Counted from the stretch's first letter, positions 1-7,992 are shown. The stretch is DNA of 16,804 bases from CAZJLN01 sp964540765 (GCA_964540765.1 CAZINW010000043.1:1-16804); one strand, 5' to 3'. Notes: generated by a model from the sequence alone, not told the origin. Numbers and translations: made by a program.

Positions 1-1
1 T

Positions 2-109
2 CTTATTTGAGGCAACGATTACCCTAAAGTAACATTTTCTTTTGAGGCATTACGTGCAGAGGACGAGATCCAAAAGTCAGGAGCCCTTCAGATGCGCATT
101 TATTCATAG
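2..109 (+). pseudogene. Broken or truncated 3' end of an unidentified upstream gene
   Basis: From position 11 to the TAG at 107-109 there is an open frame of 32 codons with protein-like composition, ending in ALQMRIYS. The same frame has a TGA at 8-10, so the reading is interrupted right at the window edge. The first bases read sensibly in another frame (SYLRQR), so a single-base error or real frameshift near 10-14 would restore continuity. No start codon with a ribosome site is present. I do not recognise the family. It may equally be chance open sequence, but the residue mix and the correct orientation ahead of the next gene favour a gene tail. Confidence 0.3.
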
Positions 110-127
110 GTGAACACAACTTTCAGA

Positions 128-133
128 TATAAT
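128..133 (+). promoter_or_regulatory. Possible -10 element upstream of the flavin reductase gene
   Basis: A perfect TATAAT lies about 32 nt before the favoured ATG at 165. No good -35 hexamer is seen at 16-18 nt upstream; TTCATA at 103-108 is a weak match with a 19-nt spacer. The site could start transcription of the long plus-strand gene run. Confidence 0.3.
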
Positions 134-164
134 TTACTGAAACATTAACAATCCGGAGGCAATG

Positions 165-740
165 ATGAACCTTGTCCAAATAGAACCCGAAATGCTTTCC
201 ATCCAACCCCATGCACTATTTGATCTTAAAACACTGCTTTTGACCTGCGGTGATTTCAATCAAAAAGTATTTAATACCATGACCATCGGATGGGGTAGCA
301 TCGGCACCATGTGGAACAAACCCTGTGTTGTGGTTGCAGTGAGACCCACACGGTATACCTTTGAATTCATGGAAAAGTATCCTGATTTCACTGTAACAGC
401 ATTTCCGGATGCCTATAAAAAGGCTCTCGATATTCTCGGTATGCGTTCCGGGAGAGATGGAGATAAGATCAAACTGGCAGGTTTAAACCCCATGGCTGCG
501 CATCAGGTGCTTTCCCCCAGTTTTGCAGAAGCCGAACTCAGTGTCGAATGCAGGAAAATCTATTGGCAGGATCTTGACCCGAACTATTTCCTTGATCCGG
601 GAATCCATAATTTCTACCAGGAGCATGATTACCACCGCATTTATTATGGTGAGATCGTGCACATTCTTGGTTCACAGTTTTACTCAAAGGCAGAATTTAA
701 CCTTGAAAATTCAAATGGCATCACTTTTAACGAGGTATAA
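165..740 (+). CDS. Flavin reductase-like (flavoredoxin-type) FMN-binding protein
   Basis: The product is about 191 residues, the usual size for the flavin reductase-like split-barrel family, which binds FMN and passes electrons between NAD(P)H or partner proteins and acceptors in the cytoplasm. The family signature is visible in the first half: a segment NTMTIGWGSIGTMWNKP followed by a VAVRPTRYTFEFM strand-helix, then FTVTAFP and a GMRSGRDGDK loop. No signal peptide or membrane segment is seen. Two ATGs stand in tandem at 162 and 165. The GGAGG at 155-159 is only 2 nt from the first and 5 nt from the second, so 165 is favoured. It is the first complete gene of a run that continues with mutase genes 33 nt downstream, but no functional link to them is evident. 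The family call is firm; the electron partner and substrate are unknown. Confidence 0.85.
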   Translation: MNLVQIEPEMLSIQPHALFDLKTLLLTCGDFNQKVFNTMTIGWGSIGTMWNKPCVVVAVRPTRYTFEFMEKYPDFTVTAFPDAYKKALDILGMRSGRDGDKIKLAGLNPMAAHQVLSPSFAEAELSVECRKIYWQDLDPNYFLDPGIHNFYQEHDYHRIYYGEIVHILGSQFYSKAEFNLENSNGITFNEV

Positions 741-773
741 TCGAATTAACTTACATCAATAAGGATTTGCACA

Positions 774-1175
774 ATGGCGGAACAAAAAATTCGTGTATTA
801 ATTGCCAAACCGGGCCTGGATGGACATGACCGTGGTGCCAAAGTGATTGCGCGTGCATTGCGCGACGCAGGCATGGAAGTTATTTATACGGGCTTGCGTC
901 AGACACCAGATATGATCGCTGAAGCAGCATTACAAGAGGACGTGGACGTGGTAGGGTTGTCAATACTCTCAGGAGCGCATAACGCACTGGTCCCGCAAGT
1001 TGTGCAAAAGATCCGTCAAAATGGTCAGAACGATGTCATTGTCTTTGTGGGTGGGATCATCCCTGAAACGGATATCCCTGCCTTGCTTGCTGCAGGCGTG
1101 CATGCAGTCTATGGTCCCGGCACAAACACACAAAAAGTGTGCGAAGACATCAAAATTGCCATTCAACAATCCTGA
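774..1175 (+). CDS. Methylmalonyl-CoA mutase C-terminal/small cobalamin-binding subunit
   Basis: This 133-residue protein is a free-standing B12-binding domain like the C-terminal domain of methylmalonyl-CoA mutase, which interconverts methylmalonyl-CoA and succinyl-CoA. The opening KPGLDGHDRGAK carries the DxHxxG motif (D16, H18, G21), whose histidine is the lower axial ligand of cobalt. The LSILSGAH segment and the later VGGIIP glycine pair complete the Rossmann-like cobalamin fold. AAGGA at 761-765 lies 8 nt before the ATG. In split mutases this chain pairs with a separate catalytic (TIM barrel) subunit, which is not in the window. The MeaB chaperone gene begins 13 nt after the stop, as is usual for mutase loci. 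Related isobutyryl- or ethylmalonyl-CoA mutase small subunits look alike, so the exact substrate is inferred. Confidence 0.93.
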   Translation: MAEQKIRVLIAKPGLDGHDRGAKVIARALRDAGMEVIYTGLRQTPDMIAEAALQEDVDVVGLSILSGAHNALVPQVVQKIRQNGQNDVIVFVGGIIPETDIPALLAAGVHAVYGPGTNTQKVCEDIKIAIQQS

Positions 1176-1188
1176 ATCAGTGAAAAAT

Positions 1189-2202
1189 ATGGATTTAATA
1201 GCATCTTTAAGAGGGGGGGACAAGCTTTCCCTCTCCAGAGTTCTCACGCAGGTTGAGAATAACACATCTGCGGGTCAGGAAGCCATGGATGGTCTCTTTC
1301 CCTATACCGGCAGTGCACATCTGATTGGTATTACCGGCGCTCCTGGTACCGGTAAAAGCACGCTTGTCAACAGCCTGGCGATGAATCTTCGAAAAAGGCA
1401 GGATTCCCCCAAAATTGCCATTATAGCGGTTGACCCGAGCAGCCCATACACTGGTGGCGCTCTTCTTGGCGACAGGGTACGCATGCGCGATCTTGCTGGT
1501 GATTCAGATATCTTCATCCGCTCAATGGCATCGCGCGGTGCATTGGGCGGCTTGGCCCATACCACCACAGCTTTCAGCCAGGTGCTGGATGCGGCTGGCT
1601 ATACCATCATCCTGATTGAAACAGTCGGCGCCGGACAATCTGAGGTTGAAATTGCAGGTCTGGCACATACTGTAATTGTGGTTGAAGCACCAGGATTGGG
1701 CGATGAGATCCAGGCAATTAAAGCGGGCATCCTGGAGATCGCAGACATCCTGGTTGTCAACAAATCCGATAAACCAGGGGCAGAAAACAGCAAACGCGCT
1801 CTACAGGCAATGCTTGAGATGACCAGAGGCGCAGGTTATAACCCACCCGCCCGCAAGCACCTTTTTAGTGTTTCACAAGACACAAATCCAATAGAGACAG
1901 ATGATATTGATCCCGAATGGGTTACGCCAGTGATCAGCACAATTGCCACGGAAAGCAAGGGCATGGAAGAATTGTTAAAAGCAATTGAAGATCATCATGC
2001 TTACCTGAAAAGAAGTACATTGTGGGAGCGCCGCGACAAGGAAAACCTGGCACTTGAATTGGAAGGCTTGATCCGGGATGCGTTAAGCAAGCAATGGGCC
2101 AAAAACATTCCTTCAGACCTCATCCAGCAAGTCATTCAAGAAATGCATGAAAGAAAACTGGCACCACACGCTGCAGTCACCCGTTTATTAGCTTATAATT
2201 AA
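1189..2202 (+). CDS. meaB: MeaB/ArgK-type G3E GTPase, mutase chaperone
   Basis: MeaB proteins use GTP hydrolysis to gate loading of adenosylcobalamin onto methylmalonyl-CoA mutase and to protect the enzyme from inactivation. The 337-residue product has the family's full motif set: P-loop GITGAPGTGKST (residues 47-58), switch region VDPSSPYTGGALLGDRVRM (81-99), Walker B-like ETVGAGQSE (144-152) and the guanine-specificity motif NKSD (191-194). The helical C-terminus used for dimerisation follows. The open frame extends upstream to 1000, but those codons overlap the mutase subunit gene in another frame and are unlike MeaB. The ATG at 1189 gives a normal N-terminus (MDLIASLRGG). An in-frame GTG at 1180 is a second possibility. 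Neither has a clear Shine-Dalgarno, so translation is probably coupled to the gene ending at 1175. Confidence 0.93.
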   Translation: MDLIASLRGGDKLSLSRVLTQVENNTSAGQEAMDGLFPYTGSAHLIGITGAPGTGKSTLVNSLAMNLRKRQDSPKIAIIAVDPSSPYTGGALLGDRVRMRDLAGDSDIFIRSMASRGALGGLAHTTTAFSQVLDAAGYTIILIETVGAGQSEVEIAGLAHTVIVVEAPGLGDEIQAIKAGILEIADILVVNKSDKPGAENSKRALQAMLEMTRGAGYNPPARKHLFSVSQDTNPIETDDIDPEWVTPVISTIATESKGMEELLKAIEDHHAYLKRSTLWERRDKENLALELEGLIRDALSKQWAKNIPSDLIQQVIQEMHERKLAPHAAVTRLLAYN

Positions 2203-2235
2203 GCCCACATAATCTATACACTCAGGAGTTCGTTC

Positions 2236-3555
2236 ATGGACCGTATTTTAATTAAAGACCTTACCAGCCACATTGGTGAATCCGTCAAAATTCAGGGGTG
2301 GCTGCAGACTCTGCGCGATCAGAAGAGCATGCAGTTCCTGATCATACGGGATCGAACTGGCCTGGTGCAAGTGGCACATTGGAAAAAAGGGAATCCTGAA
2401 CTGGCAGAATTGATATCCACCCTTGGCTCAGAATCTGCTCTTACCATGATTGGCAAGGTTGTTGCAAACGAGGTGGTGAAGTTGGGCGGTATTGAGATCC
2501 AATTGGAATCCATGATCGTTGAAAATAATGCGGAATCTCCCCTCCCGTTTGAGCCCTTCAGTGATAATTTGCCGGAGCAAGATTTCCGCATGGATTGGCG
2601 CTATCTGGATCTGCGCCGTGATATCAACCGTACCATCTTTGAGATCCAGACTACAGTTGAACACGCAATGCGAACCTACTGGCTTGAGCATGACTTTATT
2701 GAAATGCATTCGCCAAAGATCATGGGCGCGCCCAGCGAGAGCGGCGCAGAACTTTTTAGCTTAAGTTATTTTGAGACGACCGCCTACCTGGCGCAATCAC
2801 CGCAATTCTACAAGCAGATGGCGATGGCAGCCGGGTTTGAACGTGTTTTTGAGATCGGTCCAGTTTTCCGTGCGGATCCCTCTTTTACCTCCAGACATAT
2901 GACCGAATTCACCGGCGTGGATATGGAAATTTCGTGGATACAAAGCCATGATGATGTGATGAAATTCATGGAAGATTGGCTTGCTTATACTTATGCGCAA
3001 GTGAAAGCCAGGCATGATGAGCAGATCAAGGCGCTTTTTGGATTTGAATTAGTCGTGCCAGAGGTGCCATTCCCGAGGTTAAGCATGGCTCAAGCTTGTG
3101 AGATTCTTAAAGGCATTGGGTACAAACTACCGCCTGAAAGGAAGGGTGACCTTGACCCTGGCGCTGAACGCGCCCTTGGTAATTATGTCAAAGAAAATTT
3201 TGGCAATGATTACGTCTTCGTCACGGACTGGCCCTTTGCCACCCGCCCCTTCTATCACATGCTGCAAGACGATAACCCCTTGTTGACCAAAAGTTTTGAT
3301 CTCCTTGGCAGAGGTCTTGAGGTGACCACTGGGGCACAGCGTGAACATCGCTATAATCAGTTGAAAAACCAGGCGTTGGAAAAAGGGTTGACCCTTGGTC
3401 CCATTCAAAATTACCTGAACTACTTCCGCTACGGCTGCCCACCCCACGGCGGTTTTGGATTGGGGTTGAGCCGCTTGCTTATGATCATGCTGGACTTGCC
3501 CAATATCCGTGAGGCTGTATACCTGTTCCGGGGTCCCAACCGCCTGACACCCTAA
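2236..3555 (+). CDS. aspS: Archaeal-type aspartyl-tRNA synthetase (aspartate--tRNA(Asp/Asn) ligase)
   Basis: This class IIb synthetase charges tRNA with aspartate using ATP. The 439-residue length and lack of the GAD insertion match the archaeal/eukaryotic AspRS branch rather than the roughly 590-residue bacterial form. An N-terminal OB-fold anticodon domain spans residues 1-105 (GWLQTLRDQK, IIRDRTGLVQV). The catalytic core follows: motif 1 around FIEMHSPKIMGAPSESGAELF (154-174), motif 2 FEIGPVFRAD with R212 and HMTEFTGVDMEIS (205-233), and motif 3 GGFGLGLSRLL with R413 (405-415). The C-terminus PNRLTP is typical of archaeal AspRS. AGGAG at 2224-2228 sits 7 nt before the ATG. Enzymes of this group in bacteria are often non-discriminating and supply Asp-tRNA(Asn) to the GatCAB amidotransferase. 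I cannot decide that here, and no gat gene is in the window. AsnRS is less likely given the archaeal AspRS-like ending. Confidence 0.85.
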   Translation: MDRILIKDLTSHIGESVKIQGWLQTLRDQKSMQFLIIRDRTGLVQVAHWKKGNPELAELISTLGSESALTMIGKVVANEVVKLGGIEIQLESMIVENNAESPLPFEPFSDNLPEQDFRMDWRYLDLRRDINRTIFEIQTTVEHAMRTYWLEHDFIEMHSPKIMGAPSESGAELFSLSYFETTAYLAQSPQFYKQMAMAAGFERVFEIGPVFRADPSFTSRHMTEFTGVDMEISWIQSHDDVMKFMEDWLAYTYAQVKARHDEQIKALFGFELVVPEVPFPRLSMAQACEILKGIGYKLPPERKGDLDPGAERALGNYVKENFGNDYVFVTDWPFATRPFYHMLQDDNPLLTKSFDLLGRGLEVTTGAQREHRYNQLKNQALEKGLTLGPIQNYLNYFRYGCPPHGGFGLGLSRLLMIMLDLPNIREAVYLFRGPNRLTP

Positions 3556-3570
3556 CTTGAGGTTTTGAAA

Positions 3571-4143
3571 ATGACTTACCTGCTTGGTGGCAGAATTCGG
3601 CTCAGGGCTGCAGAACGCAGCGATATCCCACTATTTGTTAAATGGATCAATGACCCAGAAGTCACTGAGAACGTCATGCTGCAAGTTCCAATGTCAGTAG
3701 CTGAGGAAGAGCGCTGGTTTGATTCCATGCTGGAACAGCCACAGGCTCAGCATGTCTATGTGATAGGAGTTAAACTGCCCTCTACAGGCAAGGAAGATGT
3801 TGATGGTTGGCAATCCATTGGCACCATTCAATTCCATGATATCAGTTGGCTCCTCAGGAAGGCTGAGATTGGCATCATGATCGGTGAAAAAGACTTCTGG
3901 GATAAAGGCTATGGCACAGAAGCCATGCTAGTGATGCTCAAGCACGGCTTTGAAACCCTTAATCTACACCGCATCGGGCTGCAAGTGTTTGATAAAAACA
4001 AGCGCGGCATTCGTGCCTATGAGAAAGCCGGTTTTGTGCAGGAAGGACGCTTCCGCGATGGACATTACCAGCATGGTCGTTATTACGACATCATCATCAT
4101 GAGTATCTTAAAGACTGATTGGGAATTAAGAATAAACGCATAA
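3571..4143 (+). CDS. GNAT-family N-acetyltransferase (RimJ/RimL-like)
   Basis: The 190-residue product has the GNAT fold of acetyl-CoA-dependent N-acetyltransferases. Residues 8-28 (GRIRLRAAERSDIPLF and on) resemble the start of Acetyltransf_3 proteins. The acetyl-CoA pyrophosphate loop is DKGYGTEAM (111-119), and the C-terminal RGIRAYEKAGF (145-155) is the classic motif B helix-turn. RimL/RimJ relatives acetylate ribosomal protein N-termini, while others act on antibiotics or polyamines; the substrate here cannot be read from the sequence. The start is ATG 3571, with TTGAGG at 3557-3562 eight nt upstream. A TTG two codons earlier is in frame but badly placed. It lies 15 nt after aspS and 12 nt before prs, so it is probably co-transcribed with them. 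Confidence 0.88.
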   Translation: MTYLLGGRIRLRAAERSDIPLFVKWINDPEVTENVMLQVPMSVAEEERWFDSMLEQPQAQHVYVIGVKLPSTGKEDVDGWQSIGTIQFHDISWLLRKAEIGIMIGEKDFWDKGYGTEAMLVMLKHGFETLNLHRIGLQVFDKNKRGIRAYEKAGFVQEGRFRDGHYQHGRYYDIIIMSILKTDWELRINA

Positions 4144-4155
4144 AGGCAGGCACAA

Positions 4156-5145
4156 ATGTCGTCACCTCACATGAAACACGATCCACTCCATGGAAATATC
4201 AAATTGTATGCGGGCACAGCTTCGCCTGAATTATCAGATGAAATTGCTGAGTACCTGGGGTTGCCCCTTTGCGGGAGAGACATCATCGAGTTTCCTAATG
4301 AGAACCTTTTTGTAAAATTGCACGCAAGTGTCCGTGGACAGGATTGTTATGTCATCCAAACCACTTCGATCCCGGTGCATCGCAATTTGATGGAATTACT
4401 CATCATGATCCAGACTCTCCGGTTGGATTCAGCCGGTCGCATTACAGTTGTTGTTCCTTACATGTGTTACGGACGCTCCGATCGCAAAGATCAACCGCGA
4501 GTGCCCATCACCGCGCGCCTGGTGGCAGATTTGATCCAAGTGGCAGGAGCTGACCGCTACATCACCATGGATCTGCATGCCGGGCAGATCCAGGGATTCT
4601 TCTCAATTCCTGGTGACGTCCTTTCAGCCTATCATATTATCAAACCCTATTTGTTGAAAAAAATCCCATCGATGCAAAATCCTGTTCTGCTGACTGCAGA
4701 CCTTGGTTTTGCCAAAATGGGCCGCCGTTATGCCAACGCTTTTGATATCCCCCTCACATTCATTGAAAAACGCAGGATTGATAACAAAGCTAAAACAGAA
4801 GCACTTTCCATCATCGGTGATATTGTCAACCGGGATGTGATCATCATGGACGATGAGATTGATACTGGCGGTACCATCATTGAAGCTGTGAACCTTGCAA
4901 AAAAATTCGGCGCAAATGATATTTACGTGGTTTGTGTGCATCCAGTATTTTCATCAAATGCTGTTGATAAGCTCAGCGAACTGCCGGTCAAGGAATTCAT
5001 CACCACCAATACAATTCCCTTGCCTCCAGAGAAGCAAATGCTTTTTGGCGGGCAATTAACAATTCTCTCAATTGGATCCTTGATGGCAGAAGTAATTCGC
5101 CGTGCAAACCAGGGACGCAGCGTTGGTGAAATGTTCAATGAGTGA
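4156..5145 (+). CDS. prs: Ribose-phosphate pyrophosphokinase (PRPP synthetase)
   Basis: The enzyme transfers pyrophosphate from ATP to ribose 5-phosphate, giving PRPP for nucleotide, histidine and tryptophan synthesis in the cytoplasm. The 329 residues cover both type I phosphoribosyltransferase-like halves. The ATP-binding loop is YGRSDRKDQPR (105-115), followed by the DLHAGQIQGFF segment (139-149) of the metal and ATP site. The catalytic basic stretch is EKRR (204-207), and the PRPP/ribose-phosphate loop is DDEIDTGGT (232-240). The last two depart from the more usual DKRR and DDxIDTAGT but keep the key residues. The first 15 residues are a slight N-terminal extension. The ATG at 4156 has GGCAGG 5 nt upstream. 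A 112-nt gap after this gene is the largest in the plus-strand run. Confidence 0.92.
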   Translation: MSSPHMKHDPLHGNIKLYAGTASPELSDEIAEYLGLPLCGRDIIEFPNENLFVKLHASVRGQDCYVIQTTSIPVHRNLMELLIMIQTLRLDSAGRITVVVPYMCYGRSDRKDQPRVPITARLVADLIQVAGADRYITMDLHAGQIQGFFSIPGDVLSAYHIIKPYLLKKIPSMQNPVLLTADLGFAKMGRRYANAFDIPLTFIEKRRIDNKAKTEALSIIGDIVNRDVIIMDDEIDTGGTIIEAVNLAKKFGANDIYVVCVHPVFSSNAVDKLSELPVKEFITTNTIPLPPEKQMLFGGQLTILSIGSLMAEVIRRANQGRSVGEMFNE

Positions 5146-5257
5146 TCTGAATTGTTGAGGGATACAGCAAACCTCAATCCAAGGGGCATGTCTAAATTTC
5201 AACGCTCACAAGCAAGCGCACTTTATTGATCAGATATTTAATACCAAGCATATCCGC

Positions 5258-6097
5258 ATGCCAGAATTACCAGAAGTAGAAACCATCATTACCAACCTGC
5301 GTGAAGGCAGCCCTGATATTCCATCAATTTTGGAAAGAAGGATCAATGCTGTCGATGTTTTATGGCACAAATCCATCCAAGGGCAGCCTCTGGAGGATTT
5401 CGTTGCCAATATCCAAGGCAGGCGCATTATTTCTGCCTTACGCAGAGGCAAATTTCTGCACTTTCCCCTTGACCAAGGTCACTTGATCATTCACTTACGG
5501 ATGAGTGGGGATCTCATCATGAGACCTAAGAACGAGAACCCTGGTTTTGTAGTACCGGATGAGAAGCATAACCGCATTATTTTCCACCTTGATAATGACT
5601 GGCGTTTGATCTTCCATGATACACGCAAGTTTGGGCGGGTATGGCTCACTCAGGATCCCCTGATGGTTTTTGGGAGCCTTGGTTTTGAACCTTTTGACCC
5701 ACATCTGACACCTGATTTGTTTTTTGAAATGTTAAAAGACCACAAGCGCATGATCAAACCACTTTTAATGGATCAAACCTTCCTGGCAGGCTTGGGTAAT
5801 ATTTACACGGATGAGGCACTCTTCCAGGCAAAGATACATCCACAACAACTGGCACATCAGATTGAGCCTGAAGGCGCAAAGAACCTCTTATCAGCCATCC
5901 GCTCTGTCCTTCGTGAAGGAATCCGACACAATGGGGCAAGTATTGACTGGGTTTACCAGGGTGGTGATTTCCAAAACCATCTTTGTGTCTACCAGCGTAC
6001 CGGCAATGCCTGTCCAAGATGTGGCACAATCATCAGACGGATCATTGTCGGTCAGCGGGGGACTCATTTTTGCCCGACCTGCCAACCTTTAAGGTAG
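5258..6097 (+). CDS. mutM: Formamidopyrimidine-DNA glycosylase (Fpg/MutM)
   Basis: This bifunctional repair enzyme removes 8-oxoguanine and formamidopyrimidines and nicks the abasic strand. The N-terminus MPELPEVETI carries the catalytic Pro2 and Glu3, so the start at 5258 is fixed by the chemistry even though no Shine-Dalgarno is visible. RRGKFL provides the conserved lysine (K65), and GNIYTDEALF (180-189) belongs to the helix-two-turn-helix DNA-binding domain. A C-terminal zinc finger has Cys 252, 255, 272 and 275, with GQRGTHFC holding the conserved arginine. The 279-residue length is standard. It starts 112 nt after prs, so it may have its own promoter, but I see no convincing one. The methyltransferase gene follows after 26 nt. 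Confidence 0.95.
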   Translation: MPELPEVETIITNLREGSPDIPSILERRINAVDVLWHKSIQGQPLEDFVANIQGRRIISALRRGKFLHFPLDQGHLIIHLRMSGDLIMRPKNENPGFVVPDEKHNRIIFHLDNDWRLIFHDTRKFGRVWLTQDPLMVFGSLGFEPFDPHLTPDLFFEMLKDHKRMIKPLLMDQTFLAGLGNIYTDEALFQAKIHPQQLAHQIEPEGAKNLLSAIRSVLREGIRHNGASIDWVYQGGDFQNHLCVYQRTGNACPRCGTIIRRIIVGQRGTHFCPTCQPLR

Positions 6098-6123
6098 GAT
6101 GGCACGAGATAAACGAGGTAAGC

Positions 6124-6900
6124 ATGTACGATAAATTAGCTCAAGAATATGACCATTTTGTTAATTGGAAGAGCAGGTTGGCATTTGAAATGCCTTTTTT
6201 GGTAGGTCAATTGGATTACATTAAAAAAAGCAAGGATGCCACACTCGATATCCTGGATGCAGCCTGCGGGACAGGAATGCATGCCATCGCCCTGGCAAAA
6301 CTTGGTTACCAGGTCAGCGGCGCGGATATTTCCCAAGAGATGATCTCAATCGCAAATGCTAACGCTTTGGAACATGGCACGAACATTGATTTTCGGCAAG
6401 CAGGATTTGGCAGCCTGAGCCAGCTTTTTGGCATTAACACCTGCGATGCCGTGTTATGCCTGGGGAATTCATTGCCTCACGTTCTTTCAAAGCTGGAACT
6501 GGATGAGGTTCTCAAAGATTTTTACAACCTTCTCAAACCAGGGGGCTTATTGATACTGCAAAATCGCAATTTTGACAGCATTATGAGCAAACGCAAGCGT
6601 TGGATGGAACCCCAGGCGCACAGGGAAGGCGACAACGAATGGGTTTTTCAGCGCTTTTACGATTTTGAAGATGCTGGATTGATCCAATTCAACTTTTTAA
6701 CACTCAAGCGCAAGAGAGGGGAAAATTGGCAGGTGGACTTGACCTCAACTCTTCTCATGCCGCTCTTCGTGAATGACTTATTGGAACAACTTGTACAATC
6801 CAGTTTTAAGGTGATCTCTACTTTGGGGGGGCTCAATGATGAAGTTTTCGATCCCCTAAAAAGCGAAAATCTGGTGATTGTTGCACAAAAACCGTTTTAA
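6124..6900 (+). CDS. Class I SAM-dependent methyltransferase of unknown substrate
   Basis: The 258-residue product is a Rossmann-fold methyltransferase. It starts with the MYDKLAQEYD signature common in this superfamily. Motif I, ILDAACGTGMHAIALA (43-58), binds S-adenosylmethionine; GYQVSGADIS (61-70) gives the acidic ribose-binding residue; and LLKPGGLLIL is the motif III strand. The C-terminal third (KRKRGENWQVDL onward) is a substrate-side cap that I do not recognise. The frame is open back to 5983, but the ATG at 6124 has GAGG at 6115-6118 five nt upstream and removes the overlap with mutM. It is the last gene of the plus-strand run and is followed by a terminator shared with the convergent epimerase gene. 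The substrate could be a small molecule, a protein or RNA. Confidence 0.85.
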   Translation: MYDKLAQEYDHFVNWKSRLAFEMPFLVGQLDYIKKSKDATLDILDAACGTGMHAIALAKLGYQVSGADISQEMISIANANALEHGTNIDFRQAGFGSLSQLFGINTCDAVLCLGNSLPHVLSKLELDEVLKDFYNLLKPGGLLILQNRNFDSIMSKRKRWMEPQAHREGDNEWVFQRFYDFEDAGLIQFNFLTLKRKRGENWQVDLTSTLLMPLFVNDLLEQLVQSSFKVISTLGGLNDEVFDPLKSENLVIVAQKPF

Positions 6901-6913
6901 TCACCCTTGAAAG

Positions 6914-6945
6914 AAAAAAAGGCGGATTTTTACTCTGCCTCTTTG
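6914..6945 (-). terminator. Intrinsic terminator between convergent genes
   Basis: GGCGGA at 6921-6926 pairs with TCTGCC at 6934-6939 (six pairs, one G-U) around a 7-nt loop. Read on the minus strand the stem is followed by seven T, giving a good terminator for the epimerase gene ending at 6958. On the plus strand a weaker T-rich tail (TCTTT) follows, so it may act in both directions, 20 nt after the methyltransferase stop. Confidence 0.65.
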
Positions 6946-6957
6946 ACTTTTGAACGT

Positions 6958-7992
6958 TTATATTTTCCCGGAATTTCGCCGCTGTTTTATGGGCGTACGT
7001 AATGAAGACGCCGTGTTCGACAAATTGACATGCCACCATTGCACAGTATCCTTGACGGATTCAATGAGGGAGCGGTGGTGATATCCCAACTCCGTTTGTG
7101 CCTTGGCAGAACTGATTTTTGAATTGCTTTGCAGTGTTTCCACAGAATAGCGGGTAAAGCGAGGTTTTGTTTTGGTCAGCCTGTAATAAAGTTCAGCAAG
7201 TGGTGCCACAAAGTAAGCAATCGGTGCTGAAAATCTTATTTCAGGGGTCTTGATGCCCACCACACTCTGTACCCACTCACGGACAGAGCTGATCTCAACC
7301 TGTTCACCGCTTAATAAATAGGTTTCACCCCTTTTTCCATGATCTCTTGCCAGCAGATGCCCTCGGGCAACATCCCGCACGTCCACAAAATCGAAATGAC
7401 CATCCATTGAGACGGAAGGCCTTCTCTTCATCCATGAAAGCACCATTTCACCCATTTCACTGCGACGATAATCGTAGGGTCCGATCACGCCAGTCGGGCA
7501 CACAATCAAGGCATCCAAACCCTGCCTGGCAGCTTCCAGCACCACTAGGGAAGCTTCAGCCTTGGTGCGATCATAGGCGCCGGCAGGATTATCAGGATCA
7601 AAGGGAAGGGTTTCGTCGATGGTAACACCTTCGGGAGGGCGCTGCAGCGCATGAATTGAACTGGTGTAAATAAAGCGTTTGACACCGGCGTGTTTGGATG
7701 CCGCAATAACATTGCGGGTACCATCAACATTAACCCTGTGCAGTAAACCAGGTTTATCTTCTGTTATCGCCACCAATGCAGCCATATGGAAAACAGTATC
7801 CACACCTTCAAATGCAGGCTTCAGGCTGTCCTCATCCAAAATATTCCCCTCAAAAACCTCTACATCCAATCCCTGCAGTGATCGCAGGTCCTCGCCAGGA
7901 AGAACCAGCACCCTCACCTTTTCATTATTCTTCAGTAATTCACGCACGAGCACATTGCCTAAATGCCCTGCGGCTCCTGTGACTAAATTCAT
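6958..7992 (-). CDS. NAD(P)-dependent epimerase/dehydratase (extended SDR, dihydroflavonol reductase-like)
   Basis: The 344-residue protein is an extended short-chain dehydrogenase/reductase. The dinucleotide-binding loop TGAAGHLG lies at residues 5-12, and the catalytic set is S111/S112 with Y140-x3-K144 (YDRTK). After VCPTGVIGP comes the conserved FVDVRDVARGH segment. The C-terminal part (LAELYYRLTKTKPRFTRYS) resembles the dihydroflavonol-4-reductase and 3-beta-hydroxysteroid/hopanoid-associated epimerase branch. Its likely role is oxidoreduction of a sugar, isoprenoid or lipid substrate; the exact substrate is unknown. GGAGG lies about 5 nt before the ATG, inside the end of the TetR gene. 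The start overlaps the TetR stop as ATGA, so the two are translationally coupled and the epimerase is probably the target of that repressor. The last 30 residues are basic and appear specific to this protein. Confidence 0.87.
   Translation of the reverse strand: MNLVTGAAGHLGNVLVRELLKNNEKVRVLVLPGEDLRSLQGLDVEVFEGNILDEDSLKPAFEGVDTVFHMAALVAITEDKPGLLHRVNVDGTRNVIAASKHAGVKRFIYTSSIHALQRPPEGVTIDETLPFDPDNPAGAYDRTKAEASLVVLEAARQGLDALIVCPTGVIGPYDYRRSEMGEMVLSWMKRRPSVSMDGHFDFVDVRDVARGHLLARDHGKRGETYLLSGEQVEISSVREWVQSVVGIKTPEIRFSAPIAYFVAPLAELYYRLTKTKPRFTRYSVETLQSNSKISSAKAQTELGYHHRSLIESVKDTVQWWHVNLSNTASSLRTPIKQRRNSGKI

Noticed and set aside
1000..1188. N-terminal extension of the MeaB reading frame back to 1000
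   Set aside because: It overlaps the mutase subunit gene in a different frame, and its residues do not resemble MeaB; the family N-terminus begins at 1189.
3127..3447. Antisense open frame of 106 codons in aspS
   Set aside because: It is opposite the catalytic core of a conserved gene, with no start signals or protein-like features.
5155..5177. TTGAGG/CCTCAA hairpin after prs
   Set aside because: Only six pairs with an 11-nt loop and no T tract, so it is not supportable as a terminator.
5983..6123. Upstream extension of the methyltransferase frame inside mutM
   Set aside because: It lies in the zinc-finger region of mutM in another frame, and ATG 6124 has a well-placed GAGG.
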